Assembly: GCF_014642875.1 (NCBI RefSeq)
Contig: NZ_BMJC01000002.1
Location: 1,054,001 to 1,118,000 of the forward strand
Length of the DNA stretch: 64,000 bases
From: Puia dinghuensis
Lineage (GTDB): Bacteria; Bacteroidota; Bacteroidia; Chitinophagales; Chitinophagaceae
Reading direction: 5' to 3'
Part shown: positions 43,911 through 52,015 of the stretch, in pieces
Position numbering within the stretch: position 1 is the first letter of the stretch
Layout of the letters: the number at the start of each line of letters is the position of its first letter
Notes under the pieces: model-generated
What the model was told of the DNA's origin: nothing
What the model saw: only the letters and a program-made list of their open reading frames with translations
Databases searched by the model: none
Program-made: the position numbers and the translations under genes

Positions 43911-43936
43911 ATAATAAGGTTTTGAATTTATTACTG

Positions 43937-43979
43937 CAAAGATAGGAGGTTTCCGAATATTCAAATTGATATTTATCAA
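43937..43979 (-). promoter_or_regulatory. Promoter and palindromic operator of module copy 2
   Basis: On the minus strand TATCTTTG (plus-strand 43937-43944) is a perfect TAnnTTTG -7 element; an ATTTG 17 nt upstream is the -33 candidate. TTGATATTTATCAA at 43966-43979 is an inverted repeat (arms TTGATA and TATCAA around TT in plus-strand reading) and is the counterpart of the copy 1 site. The spacing from repeat to start codon is identical in the two copies. Confidence 0.7.
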
Positions 43980-44009
43980 TATTATTGGACAAGTCGCATA
44001 CTTTCGGGG

Positions 44010-44054
44010 TTTTGAGGTTGCATTTTGAAACCTCAAAAAGCTTTATTATTTTTG
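44010..44054 (+). promoter_or_regulatory. marR promoter with overlapping 10-bp inverted repeat
   Basis: TTTG at 44024-44027 and TATTTTTG at 44047-44054 are separated by exactly 19 nt, matching the Bacteroidota TTTG-N19-TAnnTTTG promoter. The -33 element sits in the loop of a perfect inverted repeat, TTTTGAGGTT (44010-44019) and AACCTCAAAA (44029-44038). A MarR-type dimer bound there would block transcription of marR (start 44079), which is the usual autorepression arrangement of that family. Confidence 0.75.
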
Positions 44055-44078
44055 CGCATCACTTGATAACTCAAGCAT

Positions 44079-44510
44079 ATGTCAACAATCAATCCATCAT
44101 TGAAAATGCTGATGAACCTCACCAGGGCGCAGGCCGTGGTCTCGCGGCGGCTCGACCGGCTGAGCATGCATGGCATCGGGTTCACCGACTTTGTGATCCT
44201 TTATCTGCTGAGCCAGGCGACGGGCGAACGGATGCGGCGCATCGACCTGGCGGAAAAGATCGGGATAACGGCCTCGGGGGTCACGCGCATCCTCATCCCC
44301 ATGGAAAAAACGGGTCTTGTAAACCGCGAATCCACCGAAAGGGATGCAAGGGTGAGTTTTGTCGTCCTTACGGAGGCAGGCCGACGAATTTTCGAAGAGG
44401 CGAAGACGACCGCGAATCTAATAGCAAAAGAGATCATCCCCGTCGGGAAGATAAAAAATCTCCAAACGTTGTCCGAGCTGCTTGACGAATTGGCCGGGCC
44501 AGGCTTTTGA
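44079..44510 (+). CDS. MarR-family winged-helix transcriptional regulator
   Basis: This 143-residue DNA-binding protein contains the MarR core: an N-terminal dimerisation helix, helix-turn-helix (RRIDLAEKIGITASGVTRILIPMEKTGLVNRE) and the wing (STERDARVSFVVLTEAGRRIF). The D-x-R wing motif is intact. MarR proteins are typically released from DNA by phenolic or other small ligands. The promoter immediately upstream carries an inverted repeat expected for autorepression. The APH-like kinase begins 41 bp downstream on the same strand and is probably in the same operon. Confidence 0.92.
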   Translation: MSTINPSLKMLMNLTRAQAVVSRRLDRLSMHGIGFTDFVILYLLSQATGERMRRIDLAEKIGITASGVTRILIPMEKTGLVNRESTERDARVSFVVLTEAGRRIFEEAKTTANLIAKEIIPVGKIKNLQTLSELLDELAGPGF

Positions 44511-44551
44511 CCGGACCGGATTTTCGTCGCAAACCAACACATCCCACAATT

Positions 44552-45502
44552 ATGTCTTCACCATCCTTATCAACCTTTATCCCTACCGGCCGGATTCCCG
44601 CAGTGGAAAGGGCCCTGCTCAACACTTTTGGTACGACAGCCCTATCAACCATCGACATCCTGGCAGGCGGGCTTTCCGGAGCCACTACTTATAAGATCGC
44701 CCTCAACGGCAAGGACTACCTGTTAAAACTGGAGCCATCCGCGCCGGGCATCACCGCTGCCGGAAAGGGATTGACCTGTGGAGAGATCGCGACAAGGGCC
44801 GGGGTCGCGCCGCCGATCTATTATCTCGACCCGGCGGAAGGCGTAACCATCAGCGGATTCATTGCCACCCGGCCGTTGCGGGAGGTGTTCGATTCGCCGC
44901 AGAAGTTGCTGGGAGAGCTGGCCCGAACGATAAGGTCGATACATGCCATGCCGCTGCTTCCAAAGCAAAATAATATGGTGGCGATCGCGGACGGGATATT
45001 CAAACAGCTGGCCGCATCGCGGACCATCGGGGCGGACCTCTATGCCGAGGTAGCGGATTGTTATGCCGCTATCAGGGAGGGCTTCCCCATGGGAGGATCG
45101 GACATGGTGCCCAGCCACAACGACCTGAACCCGAACAATCTTCTCTGTGACGGAACAAGAATATGGGTCATCGACTGGGACGCCGCTTTTCAAAACGACC
45201 GGTATGTCGATCTCGCTATTGCGGCCAATTTCTTTGTAGCGGACGAGGAACAGGCCCGCTTTTTTCTGGAAGCCTATTTTGAAAGCGCAGTTGGGGATTA
45301 TAAGATTGCCCAGCTCTTCATCATGCGACAGCTGTGCTATCTTATCTATGGTGCGCTGATACTTATGCGGACGGGTGAAGGGAAACTGGCACTTGCCTCG
45401 GCGGAGGAACAGGCAGCCTATGGCCGCGGCCTGCTGCAGGAAGGGATCAACAATATCCGATCGCCACGGTTTCAACGATCACTCTACTTTGTATGGAGCT
45501 GA
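44552..45502 (+). CDS. Aminoglycoside-phosphotransferase/choline-kinase-like protein
   Basis: The start is taken as ATG 44552 (MSSPSLSTF), since a TTG at 44507 overlaps the marR stop. The 316-residue kinase-fold protein has a nucleotide-binding N-lobe (GGLSGATTYKIALNGKDYLLKLEPSAPG), the catalytic-loop motif VPSHNDLNPNNLL (Asp and Asn) and the metal-binding IDWDAAFQNDRYVDLA, all hallmarks of the APH superfamily. The substrate may be a small alcohol (choline, thiamine) or an antibiotic; nothing here settles it. Probable co-expression with a MarR regulator would fit a detoxification or resistance role, but that is inference. Confidence 0.87.
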   Translation: MSSPSLSTFIPTGRIPAVERALLNTFGTTALSTIDILAGGLSGATTYKIALNGKDYLLKLEPSAPGITAAGKGLTCGEIATRAGVAPPIYYLDPAEGVTISGFIATRPLREVFDSPQKLLGELARTIRSIHAMPLLPKQNNMVAIADGIFKQLAASRTIGADLYAEVADCYAAIREGFPMGGSDMVPSHNDLNPNNLLCDGTRIWVIDWDAAFQNDRYVDLAIAANFFVADEEQARFFLEAYFESAVGDYKIAQLFIMRQLCYLIYGALILMRTGEGKLALASAEEQAAYGRGLLQEGINNIRSPRFQRSLYFVWS

Positions 45503-46462
45503 TCATATAGGCAGGCCAAACCGCCGCGCACCATTACGGATAAAGGCATCCGCATTGTCGCGACCTTCGGCGCAGATCTGCTCGATGGGCTTGCCGAATC
45601 GTTTTGTCAGCGGGTGGCGGTTGTCGATGGTGGCCATGCCGGCCTTGCCCCTGTTGACCACGATCGTATCGGGACGGGCTGTGCAGGAGTCATCGCCGAA
45701 CGTTCCTACCTTGCTCGCATCGGCAACAAAATCCCCGCCGATGCCGCCATGAGAGGTGTAGAAAAAAGATTCCTCATATTGCTCTACCCGATGCATGGTA
45801 GCCGTATTGCCGAATATGGTACGCGAACCGACATCAGGGTTTCGCCGGGCGTGGAAGACGATCTTTACATTGTCGATGGTTGCCCCGTCCAGGCAGGGCT
45901 CACGGCCAACCGCGTCGTAAAGTCCCAGGAAGTATACGCGTACCGCCGGGCTGAGCATATGAGCGAGAACGGTAGCGATGAGCCCGCCCCGGCTGTGACC
46001 TACCACCACGACACGCACCTGGTCGGTGCTTAGGGGCTGATGGGCAAGCATCGTGGCATTCACCTGTACGGGCACACGCGCCTGGGTTTGCTGCGCCTGC
46101 GGCATCAGTCCATATTCATCACCGTATTGCTCGCTATAATATTGTGTCCGGGTGCAGGCATTGACATCGAACATATCCAGGGGATGTACCGGGTGAGCGG
46201 GATCGGCCATTTGCTTTGGAAAGAGGGCTTGCAGCCGGCGCTGCACGAAGTCGAGCGCCTTTTGCAGGATGGGTTCGGAGTCCCGGCCCTGTATCACCTG
46301 CGAGGGGCCATCGAGAAAGAGCTTGTCGACACCCATGGCGCCATATTGGAAGTCCCGAACGAACTGGTATACATGGCTGTTACTGCCATCGGGTTTGCGC
46401 CAGGAAGCTGAACTGGTACCGTCTATTCCTACGACGACGTAGGGAATTGTTGGATTGGTCAT
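45503..46462 (-). CDS. DUF2235/Tle-like alpha/beta hydrolase (candidate T6SS lipase effector)
   Basis: The start ATG 46462 gives 319 residues; the TTG at 46468 is rejected. There is no signal peptide. Features of the alpha/beta-hydrolase fold used by Tle1-type T6SS phospholipases are visible: an N-terminal VVVGIDGTSSASW, the nucleophile elbow VVVVGHSRGGLIA with the catalytic serine, an acid in FLGLYDAVGRE and a histidine in FYTSHGGIGGDF, resembling the GVHSDxGGGY motif. It is divergent from the T6SS cluster (tssE starts 224 bp away), convergent with the APH gene (adjacent stops) and lacks an obvious adjacent immunity gene. Delivery by the T6SS is inferred from fold and position. Confidence 0.75.
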   Translation of the reverse strand: MTNPTIPYVVVGIDGTSSASWRKPDGSNSHVYQFVRDFQYGAMGVDKLFLDGPSQVIQGRDSEPILQKALDFVQRRLQALFPKQMADPAHPVHPLDMFDVNACTRTQYYSEQYGDEYGLMPQAQQTQARVPVQVNATMLAHQPLSTDQVRVVVVGHSRGGLIATVLAHMLSPAVRVYFLGLYDAVGREPCLDGATIDNVKIVFHARRNPDVGSRTIFGNTATMHRVEQYEESFFYTSHGGIGGDFVADASKVGTFGDDSCTARPDTIVVNRGKAGMATIDNRHPLTKRFGKPIEQICAEGRDNADAFIRNGARRFGLPI

Positions 46463-46685
46463 GGACAAGATCTTTACCGGTTAGGCAATGACGTAAGACG
46501 GTTGGGGAGGGAGTGAAATAAAGGTACATCATTTTTATATAGGTGTATCCATGTGTATAATTTATTTTGTCTGGCATCTTTTTTGTACTTATTTTCAATA
46601 TAACATTTTACTCTCGGCTAAGTCGTCATGACAATTCTCTTTTGACCCTGACTTCCGACAATCACCTCTATTTAACTACAGGGTC
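46463..46685 (+). promoter_or_regulatory. Divergent promoter region for the hydrolase and the T6SS operon
   Basis: This AT-rich gap lies between the divergent hydrolase and tssE. A weak Bacteroidota-type pair, TTTG at 46566-46569 and TATTTTCA at 46590-46597 with a 20-nt spacer, points toward tssE and could be the T6SS promoter. The match in the -7 element is incomplete, so the assignment is tentative. No hairpin or gene was recognised. Confidence 0.3.
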
Positions 46686-47120
46686 ATGTCTTCCGGATTT
46701 CTTTCGCTTCCATTGCAATTGGATATGGTTCCGCAGCGGGGCTTGTTGTCAACCTGCACCGCCCGGCAATCCATTGCGCATCATATTCATCTCATTCTCA
46801 CTACTTCGCTGGGTGAACTGGCCAGCAACGACAAATTCGGCTGTGGCCTCTGGGATGCGGACTTCGACAACCTCTCCAGCCGCAGCCGCCTGAAGGACAG
46901 TCTCGTGCAGGCGCTTGACGAAGCCATCCGGGCGCATGAGCCGCGGTTGGAGAAGATACGTACTGAACTACAGCTGCACCAGGACGAGCTTGCTGTTGCG
47001 GGCTCTCCCCGCCGCATCAAGAACCGATTGGATATCACCGTGTCGGGTGTGTTGAAAGGGACCAACGAGCCGATCGTTTACCGGGATCATTTTTTTATCA
47101 GCCCGCTGTCGTACAATTAA
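46686..47120 (+). CDS. tssE: Type VI secretion baseplate protein TssE (gp25-like)
   Basis: TssE is the gp25-like wedge component of the T6SS baseplate. The 144-residue product contains the family core IHLILTTSLGELASNDKFGCGLWDADFDN and LKDSLVQALDEAIRAHEPRL, followed by a beta-strand C-terminus (LDITVSGVLKGTNEPIVYRDHFFISPLSYN). It is the first gene of the plus-strand T6SS-iii cluster and lies 34 bp ahead of tssF. Confidence 0.9.
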   Translation: MSSGFLSLPLQLDMVPQRGLLSTCTARQSIAHHIHLILTTSLGELASNDKFGCGLWDADFDNLSSRSRLKDSLVQALDEAIRAHEPRLEKIRTELQLHQDELAVAGSPRRIKNRLDITVSGVLKGTNEPIVYRDHFFISPLSYN

Positions 47121-47154
47121 GGGGACGGCCATGGCTGCAGGAAAGTACAATTAG

Positions 47155-48972
47155 ATGGAGACCAAAGCACACATAAAAGACAGGATGTTAAAGGCCGCAT
47201 CGGCTGCGTGGGGCTATGCAGACAAAATAAAGGAATCGGATTTCGACCCCCTGCTTTCCCTATTGATGGAAGTCTATGCGGCCGAGCTGGAAAAAATATC
47301 CAACGAGATCAGCATGAGCCGCGAACGCGTCCTGCAAAAGATGGTGCAGCTGATGGCACCGGATGTGCTGACGGCTCCTATCCCCGCCTCTGCCATCCTT
47401 TCTGTGCAAAGCATGGAAGAACACCTTTTGCTGGAGCAACGGGAGCAGTTTGTCGGCACACATCCCCAGGATGGTGCGGAGTTATGGTTCTCGCCCGCCG
47501 GCAATTATGGCGTCACGGATACCCGTGTAGAATATATGGCGGCCGGCCGGCGTCTCTTCCGCTATACGGCGCCGGGAGAAAGGGAGACCTGGTCGACATT
47601 GGCAGACCCGCTTTTTCCGAATGAGCTTTGGCTGGGGCTAACCGGGGATGCCACGGCCTTGCGCGGGGCCCAATTTTATTTTGACTGTTCGGATGCCGGG
47701 GCCGCCGTTCTCTATCATCACCTGCCCGAAACAAAATGGTATTATGGCGGAGAACAGCTGTCGACAACTGCCGGTTTTAACCAGCCCAACCCATTCGATA
47801 ATGAGATGACGGGTTGGCTGCGGGCGCCGCATCACATCGGTGCGGCAATAACCCGGATGGTGCGCAATATCCACCGTCATCGGTTTCTGCACATTACGGC
47901 TGACACCCGATTATCAAAGACGGATGTTGTGCCGCCGTTTGCAGAGACCCCGGAAAAGATCTGCTGGATCAACATCAGTTTTCCTGAGAATATCCATGGT
48001 TCGCTACTCGCAAACCTGCATTGCCAAACGAACTGTTTCCCGGTGGTGAACCGGCAGCTGCACGAACTGACCTACCGGCTGAAAGACTGGATCAATATCA
48101 TTCCCCTCCGCTGCGAACAGGGCAGACAATTCTTCGATCTGCATTCGGTGATCGATCAGGATCGGAATCCCCTGCTGGCTTCCGGAGAGCGAGGCAGTGG
48201 TGCAGATGCCGGTGATCCGAAGGTTATTTTACGCCGGGGAGGCACGGGGCGATTTGACGAACGCGACGCCAGAGCCGTCACCGAACATCTGCTGCAGCTG
48301 CTGCGTGATGAGAGCGCCGCCTTCTCCTTCTACAACCGGGATTTTATCACTGCCGAAGTAAAGCAGGTACAACAGGTGATCAATCGTCTCAGCCAGGAAA
48401 TGGAAAAAGCTATCCCCACTGCCGACCCCGTCCCCTACCTGGAAGTGACCACCACCAGCGAGATCGTCAACCGCCATCTTGTTGTGGAATACTGGAGCAC
48501 CCAGGGGGCAAAAGCCAATGGTATCCGCAATGGTACGCCGCTGATGGCGTATAAGAATGGCGGCCTGCGGCAGGGTCAGATCTTCCTGGTGACCCCGACA
48601 CAGGGCGGCAGGGACCGGCTGGCGCCGCATGAAAGCATCCCTGCCTATAAGAGCGCCGTGCTTTCCAAAGACAGGATCATGAGCACCGAAGATATCCGGC
48701 TCTTCTGCATCCGGGAGCTGGGCGCAAAGGCCCGGACCGTGGAGGTAAAGAAAGGCGTGATGATCGCACAGGGCCGGCAGGCAGGATATGTAAAGACGAT
48801 AGACGTGCTCATCCGGCTGGACAACCGCGAATTTGCTTTATTGCAACAGGCGGGGACGCTTGATCATTGGAAGGAAACACTGCAGTCGGGACTGAGCGAA
48901 CGATCGATGGCTTTTATGCCCTTCAGAGTATTTTTTGAAAGAGAAGAAAAAATAAATCATGTTATCGCCTGA
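47155..48972 (+). CDS. tssF: Type VI secretion baseplate protein TssF
   Basis: TssF forms the baseplate wedge with TssG, TssK and TssE. The 605-residue protein shows the Bacteroidota-type TssF N-terminus (RMLKAASAAWGYADKIKESDFDPLLSLLMEVYAAELEKISNEI, then RVLQKMVQLMAPDVLTAPIPAS) and the beta-rich gp6-like body. Its length is in the family range. The stop overlaps tssG by 14 bp, so the stoichiometric partners are probably translationally coupled. Confidence 0.92.
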   Translation: METKAHIKDRMLKAASAAWGYADKIKESDFDPLLSLLMEVYAAELEKISNEISMSRERVLQKMVQLMAPDVLTAPIPASAILSVQSMEEHLLLEQREQFVGTHPQDGAELWFSPAGNYGVTDTRVEYMAAGRRLFRYTAPGERETWSTLADPLFPNELWLGLTGDATALRGAQFYFDCSDAGAAVLYHHLPETKWYYGGEQLSTTAGFNQPNPFDNEMTGWLRAPHHIGAAITRMVRNIHRHRFLHITADTRLSKTDVVPPFAETPEKICWINISFPENIHGSLLANLHCQTNCFPVVNRQLHELTYRLKDWINIIPLRCEQGRQFFDLHSVIDQDRNPLLASGERGSGADAGDPKVILRRGGTGRFDERDARAVTEHLLQLLRDESAAFSFYNRDFITAEVKQVQQVINRLSQEMEKAIPTADPVPYLEVTTTSEIVNRHLVVEYWSTQGAKANGIRNGTPLMAYKNGGLRQGQIFLVTPTQGGRDRLAPHESIPAYKSAVLSKDRIMSTEDIRLFCIRELGAKARTVEVKKGVMIAQGRQAGYVKTIDVLIRLDNREFALLQQAGTLDHWKETLQSGLSERSMAFMPFRVFFEREEKINHVIA

Positions 48973-49894
48973 TCAGCTGTCCAAGGCCCTTGCAGATCAC
49001 GCCCTCCATCTTAAGGCGGAGGCCCTGGTTGCGCATGTCGTTGCGGGTGGCTATCCCCGGGAGGCCTTTACCATCGCAACGGGAAGGTTTTTCGAAAGGG
49101 CGTACGCTAATGACCTGACGGCGGCTGACTGGATATTGGATAAATGGCATAACGGCCGGGTCCACCTGCAATTGTCCCGCCCCGGTTTTTACGATCTGCT
49201 GCCGGAAGGGCTTTTCTTCCAGCCTGCGGGTTCCGAATACAACAATGCCATGGGCGTGACGGAGATGGCCGCGTTGCACCGATGGAACAGGAACCGGGAA
49301 ACGGGGATACGCAATTTCTTTCAACCTTTTGAGCATGCCGGCTTCTACCAGCTGTTGCAGCTCGAAGAGGAAGAAAGGGCCCTGGGATTGGAGCAAGGCA
49401 TGCTGCACCGGTTTTTCCGCGCCTTCTGGGAGATACCCGATGCGGTGGACGATGCGGCAGCCGGTTTTTTCAACCTGCTGATCCCGCATGCTTACCGGAT
49501 AACGGGTTGCCTGCCGCTGATGGAGCAAAGCCTGCAACTACTGCTGGGGAAGGAGACGGCCATACAACTGGTGCAGCCAAAGCCGATCCGCATCGACCGG
49601 CAATTGGAAAAGGGTCTGGGTGCGTCCGCTCTTGGCGACGACACGGTATGCGGCAACACTTTCCTGGAAGAATACCCGGTATATAAATATGTTATCGGTC
49701 CCCTGGCGGCCACTGAAGTAACCGCCTATCTGCCGGGAGGCGACCGGTATGCCGTGATCGAAACCTTCAACCGGTTTTTCGTCCCCGCGGAGGCCGACAC
49801 CGAGACGGAGCTCGAGATCGACAGAGCCACCCTGGAGATGCAGCTGGAGCCGGGAAGGGAGCCCGTGCTGGGTTATTCCTCGATCTTAACCTAA
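48959..49894 (+). CDS. tssG: Type VI secretion baseplate protein TssG
   Basis: TssG bridges two TssF copies and recruits TssK in the baseplate. The 311-residue protein starts MLSPDQLSKALADHALHLKAEALVA and shows FYDLLPEGLFFQPAGSEYNNAMGVTEMAALHRWNRNRETGIRNFFQPFEHAGFY, close to T6SS-iii TssG proteins, which diverge strongly from the proteobacterial ones. Assignment rests on these segments plus position: the start overlaps tssF by 14 bp and tssN follows 26 bp after. Confidence 0.85.
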   Translation: MLSPDQLSKALADHALHLKAEALVAHVVAGGYPREAFTIATGRFFERAYANDLTAADWILDKWHNGRVHLQLSRPGFYDLLPEGLFFQPAGSEYNNAMGVTEMAALHRWNRNRETGIRNFFQPFEHAGFYQLLQLEEEERALGLEQGMLHRFFRAFWEIPDAVDDAAAGFFNLLIPHAYRITGCLPLMEQSLQLLLGKETAIQLVQPKPIRIDRQLEKGLGASALGDDTVCGNTFLEEYPVYKYVIGPLAATEVTAYLPGGDRYAVIETFNRFFVPAEADTETELEIDRATLEMQLEPGREPVLGYSSILT

Positions 49895-49920
49895 CAAAAA
49901 ACCTGACAACACCAAATGAT

Positions 49921-50796
49921 ATGACAGCAGAAAGATGGTTATATCCTGAAATGGGTCGCTGGATGATGGTACTGGGAGTCGGCACCATCGGCCTTTCCGC
50001 TCTGATGGGTATCCTGATCAACCGCATCAGGGGAGGCTTCAAGGCCTTTAGCAAGCGTACGATATTGTACACGCTTTCCTTTGTCCTGGTATTTGCTTTG
50101 AGCGGCTTTTGCATCGCACTGCCCCTCTGGAGCCAGTACCTGTATGCCTTTATCTTTTTCCAGGCGTTTTACCTGGGGGTTGGCATCGTTCATGTTCTTG
50201 TTTCGCGGCAATGGCTGAAATGGATGGGGCCGGGCGCCTTCTGGCCCGAACTGCTCCACCTGCTGGTGATCATGCTGCTGGGTGCGGTGGGGATGATCAT
50301 GACCTATCGCATCGTCAACCGGGAAGGCGCGGAGATCGCCATGTCCACCGCTGCGCTGTTCTTTATGGTCCCCTATTTTGTTTACAAGACCTATCAGCGT
50401 AGCGTGGCCATTCCACCCAAAGTGTACAAACAGTGGTATTATCCGGTGCATAGCCGGGAGCCGGATCTGGATGAGGCCAAGATGAAAAACCTGCTGGTGA
50501 TCAGCTTTGAATTCCAAAAACAAATGACCGACCGGTATTTTACCAACTTCCGCGCCAAGGCGCCGGTGGACATGGAATTCGGTGAGCTGTTCTACTATTT
50601 CATCAACGACTATAACGACCGGCACGGTGGCTCGTCCATCCGGTTTGCCGACAACCAGGGCGATCTGCATGGATGGGTCTTTTACCGGAAGCCGAAATGG
50701 TATCACCTGTCCACCAAATACATCGATTCAGAAAAAACCGTCTTCATCAACAATATAAAAGAAAATGACGTCATCATCTGCAATAGGGTCTCCTGA
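49921..50796 (+). CDS. tssN: T6SS-iii membrane protein TssN
   Basis: This is a 291-residue protein with about five membrane helices in its first 160 residues (MVLGVGTIGLSALMGILIN, LYTLSFVLVFALSGFCIAL, LYAFIFFQAFYLGVGIVHVL, ELLHLLVIMLLGAVGMIMT, EIAMSTAALFFMVPYFVYKTY) and a cytoplasmic C-terminal domain (about 165-291). It matches TssN, a component specific to the Bacteroidota T6SS and thought to replace part of the TssJLM membrane complex. Its 3' end overlaps the tssK start by 32 bp. Confidence 0.85.
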   Translation: MTAERWLYPEMGRWMMVLGVGTIGLSALMGILINRIRGGFKAFSKRTILYTLSFVLVFALSGFCIALPLWSQYLYAFIFFQAFYLGVGIVHVLVSRQWLKWMGPGAFWPELLHLLVIMLLGAVGMIMTYRIVNREGAEIAMSTAALFFMVPYFVYKTYQRSVAIPPKVYKQWYYPVHSREPDLDEAKMKNLLVISFEFQKQMTDRYFTNFRAKAPVDMEFGELFYYFINDYNDRHGGSSIRFADNQGDLHGWVFYRKPKWYHLSTKYIDSEKTVFINNIKENDVIICNRVS

Positions 50797-52000
50797 GGTG
50801 TATCTGCCCGTGAATTGGGCCGATGGTATGAAGATCAACAAAGATCATTTCCGGGCCGATCAGCATGCTAATCATTGGCAACAAGCCATGCATTCCCGGG
50901 CCCTGTTGAGCGAGACTTGTTACGGACTCTTCTATACGGGGGAACCGCAGCCGATGAGACCCATCGTCATCACCACTGACAACCAGCAACAGGTGGCGAT
51001 GCGGCTGTTGGCCTGCCAGGCGATCACCCCCGGCGGCCACCTGGTCTATGTCCGCGAAGACTCCGTCACGGCGGAGGATAGGATCACCGCCACCATCCCC
51101 GGGTTGAGCATGCCGTATGCGCAACTGGCCGCGGCAGATGCGGAATATGCTATTGTACTCACTGTAAATCCCTATCACCGGGTGCCCACGGGCAGGCCCG
51201 ACGTGGAAGAAAGTCAATTGCGGCCACCCTTCACCGCGCCGGCATTCGAACTGCAGCTGGTGGAGTGTCGCGATATGCGTAGTGGAGGGGGGCGTAGTGA
51301 TGGAGTGCGTAGCGATGGAGTGCGTAGCGAAAAGGCGGGCGATCTCTTTCTTCCCCTGGGCAGGATCAGGGTCAGTGAGGGCAGGGTCCTGCCGGACGAG
51401 GACTATATCCCACCCTGCACCAGCGTCGCCGCTCACCCGGCGCTGACCGAATGGCATGCCGGGCTGGAGCAATTCTATGGGTTGATGGAATCCTATGTCT
51501 TGCGTATCCTGCAAAAGACGGTGCAGAAGAATCAGCAGAACGACCTCGCCGCCGTAGTCGGAGACCTCTGTACGACGATGGGTCCCTATCTCGCCGGGGA
51601 GTATCAGCGCGTGCTGCTGGAATACCGGTCGCAGCCACCCGTCCGCATGGTAAGCGGGGTGGCGGGGCTGGCAAGGCTGTTGAAGAACCGCCTCGATGTC
51701 TATACCGGCGGGCTGAAAGACGAGCTGCTCAACTACTTTGCCGAATGGTGTACCATCCAGCAAGGCGAATGGGAGTCGGTGATGACGGCAGCCAGTACGG
51801 TGCGGTATGATCATGCTGATATCCGGGCGGCGCTGCGGCAGATGGATGCCTTCACCGGTTTTACCCTGCGGCTTTTCGCGAGTCTCGCGGCGCTGGAATA
51901 TATCGGCAAGAAACGGGAGGCCGGCATTTTTGTAAAAGAACATCTTGTCGTCCCGGCGGAAGAGTTGCCGGCACGGCGCAGAAGCTTTCTGGCAGATTAA
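50765..52000 (+). CDS. tssK: Type VI secretion baseplate protein TssK
   Basis: TssK connects the baseplate to the membrane complex. The 411-residue protein has the family opening VNWADGMKINKDHFRADQHAN (compare VxWxEGMxLxxxHF) and the C-terminal helical domain. The ATG at 50765 lies 32 bp inside tssN; a GTG at 50799 just after the tssN stop is an alternative start. A low-complexity insertion RSGGGRSDGVRSDGVRSEKA, encoded by 15-bp tandem repeats, interrupts the middle domain at about residues 172-191 and looks like an expanded surface loop. Confidence 0.88.
   Translation: MTSSSAIGSPEVYLPVNWADGMKINKDHFRADQHANHWQQAMHSRALLSETCYGLFYTGEPQPMRPIVITTDNQQQVAMRLLACQAITPGGHLVYVREDSVTAEDRITATIPGLSMPYAQLAAADAEYAIVLTVNPYHRVPTGRPDVEESQLRPPFTAPAFELQLVECRDMRSGGGRSDGVRSDGVRSEKAGDLFLPLGRIRVSEGRVLPDEDYIPPCTSVAAHPALTEWHAGLEQFYGLMESYVLRILQKTVQKNQQNDLAAVVGDLCTTMGPYLAGEYQRVLLEYRSQPPVRMVSGVAGLARLLKNRLDVYTGGLKDELLNYFAEWCTIQQGEWESVMTAASTVRYDHADIRAALRQMDAFTGFTLRLFASLAALEYIGKKREAGIFVKEHLVVPAEELPARRRSFLAD
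51278..51329 (+). repeat. 15-bp tandem repeat inside tssK
   Basis: About three and a half units of 15 bp begin with CGTAG (51278-51292, 51293-51307, 51308-51322, 51323-51329); units two and three differ by a single base. Because the unit is five codons, changes in copy number keep the reading frame and alter only the length of an RSDGV-type loop. Confidence 0.85.
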
Positions 52001-52015
52001 TAAAACTCAATATAC

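Larger units (their letters stand above)
43140..43979 (-). repeat. Duplicated 840-bp module, copy 2
   Basis: Counterpart of 41593-42432: ART-like gene, TAA-GTG junction, 51-codon gene, TAnnTTTG element and palindrome in the same order and at the same distances. Similarity continues a few bases past the palindrome (TTATTG in both) and then stops. Confidence 0.85.

Noticed and set aside
44507-44551. TTG-initiated extension of the APH-like kinase overlapping marR
   Set aside because: The ATG at 44552 gives a natural N-terminus, and the extra residues show no family similarity.
51278-51329. 15-bp repeats considered as a CRISPR-like or regulatory array
   Set aside because: Units are contiguous, without spacers, in frame within tssK, and no cas gene is present.
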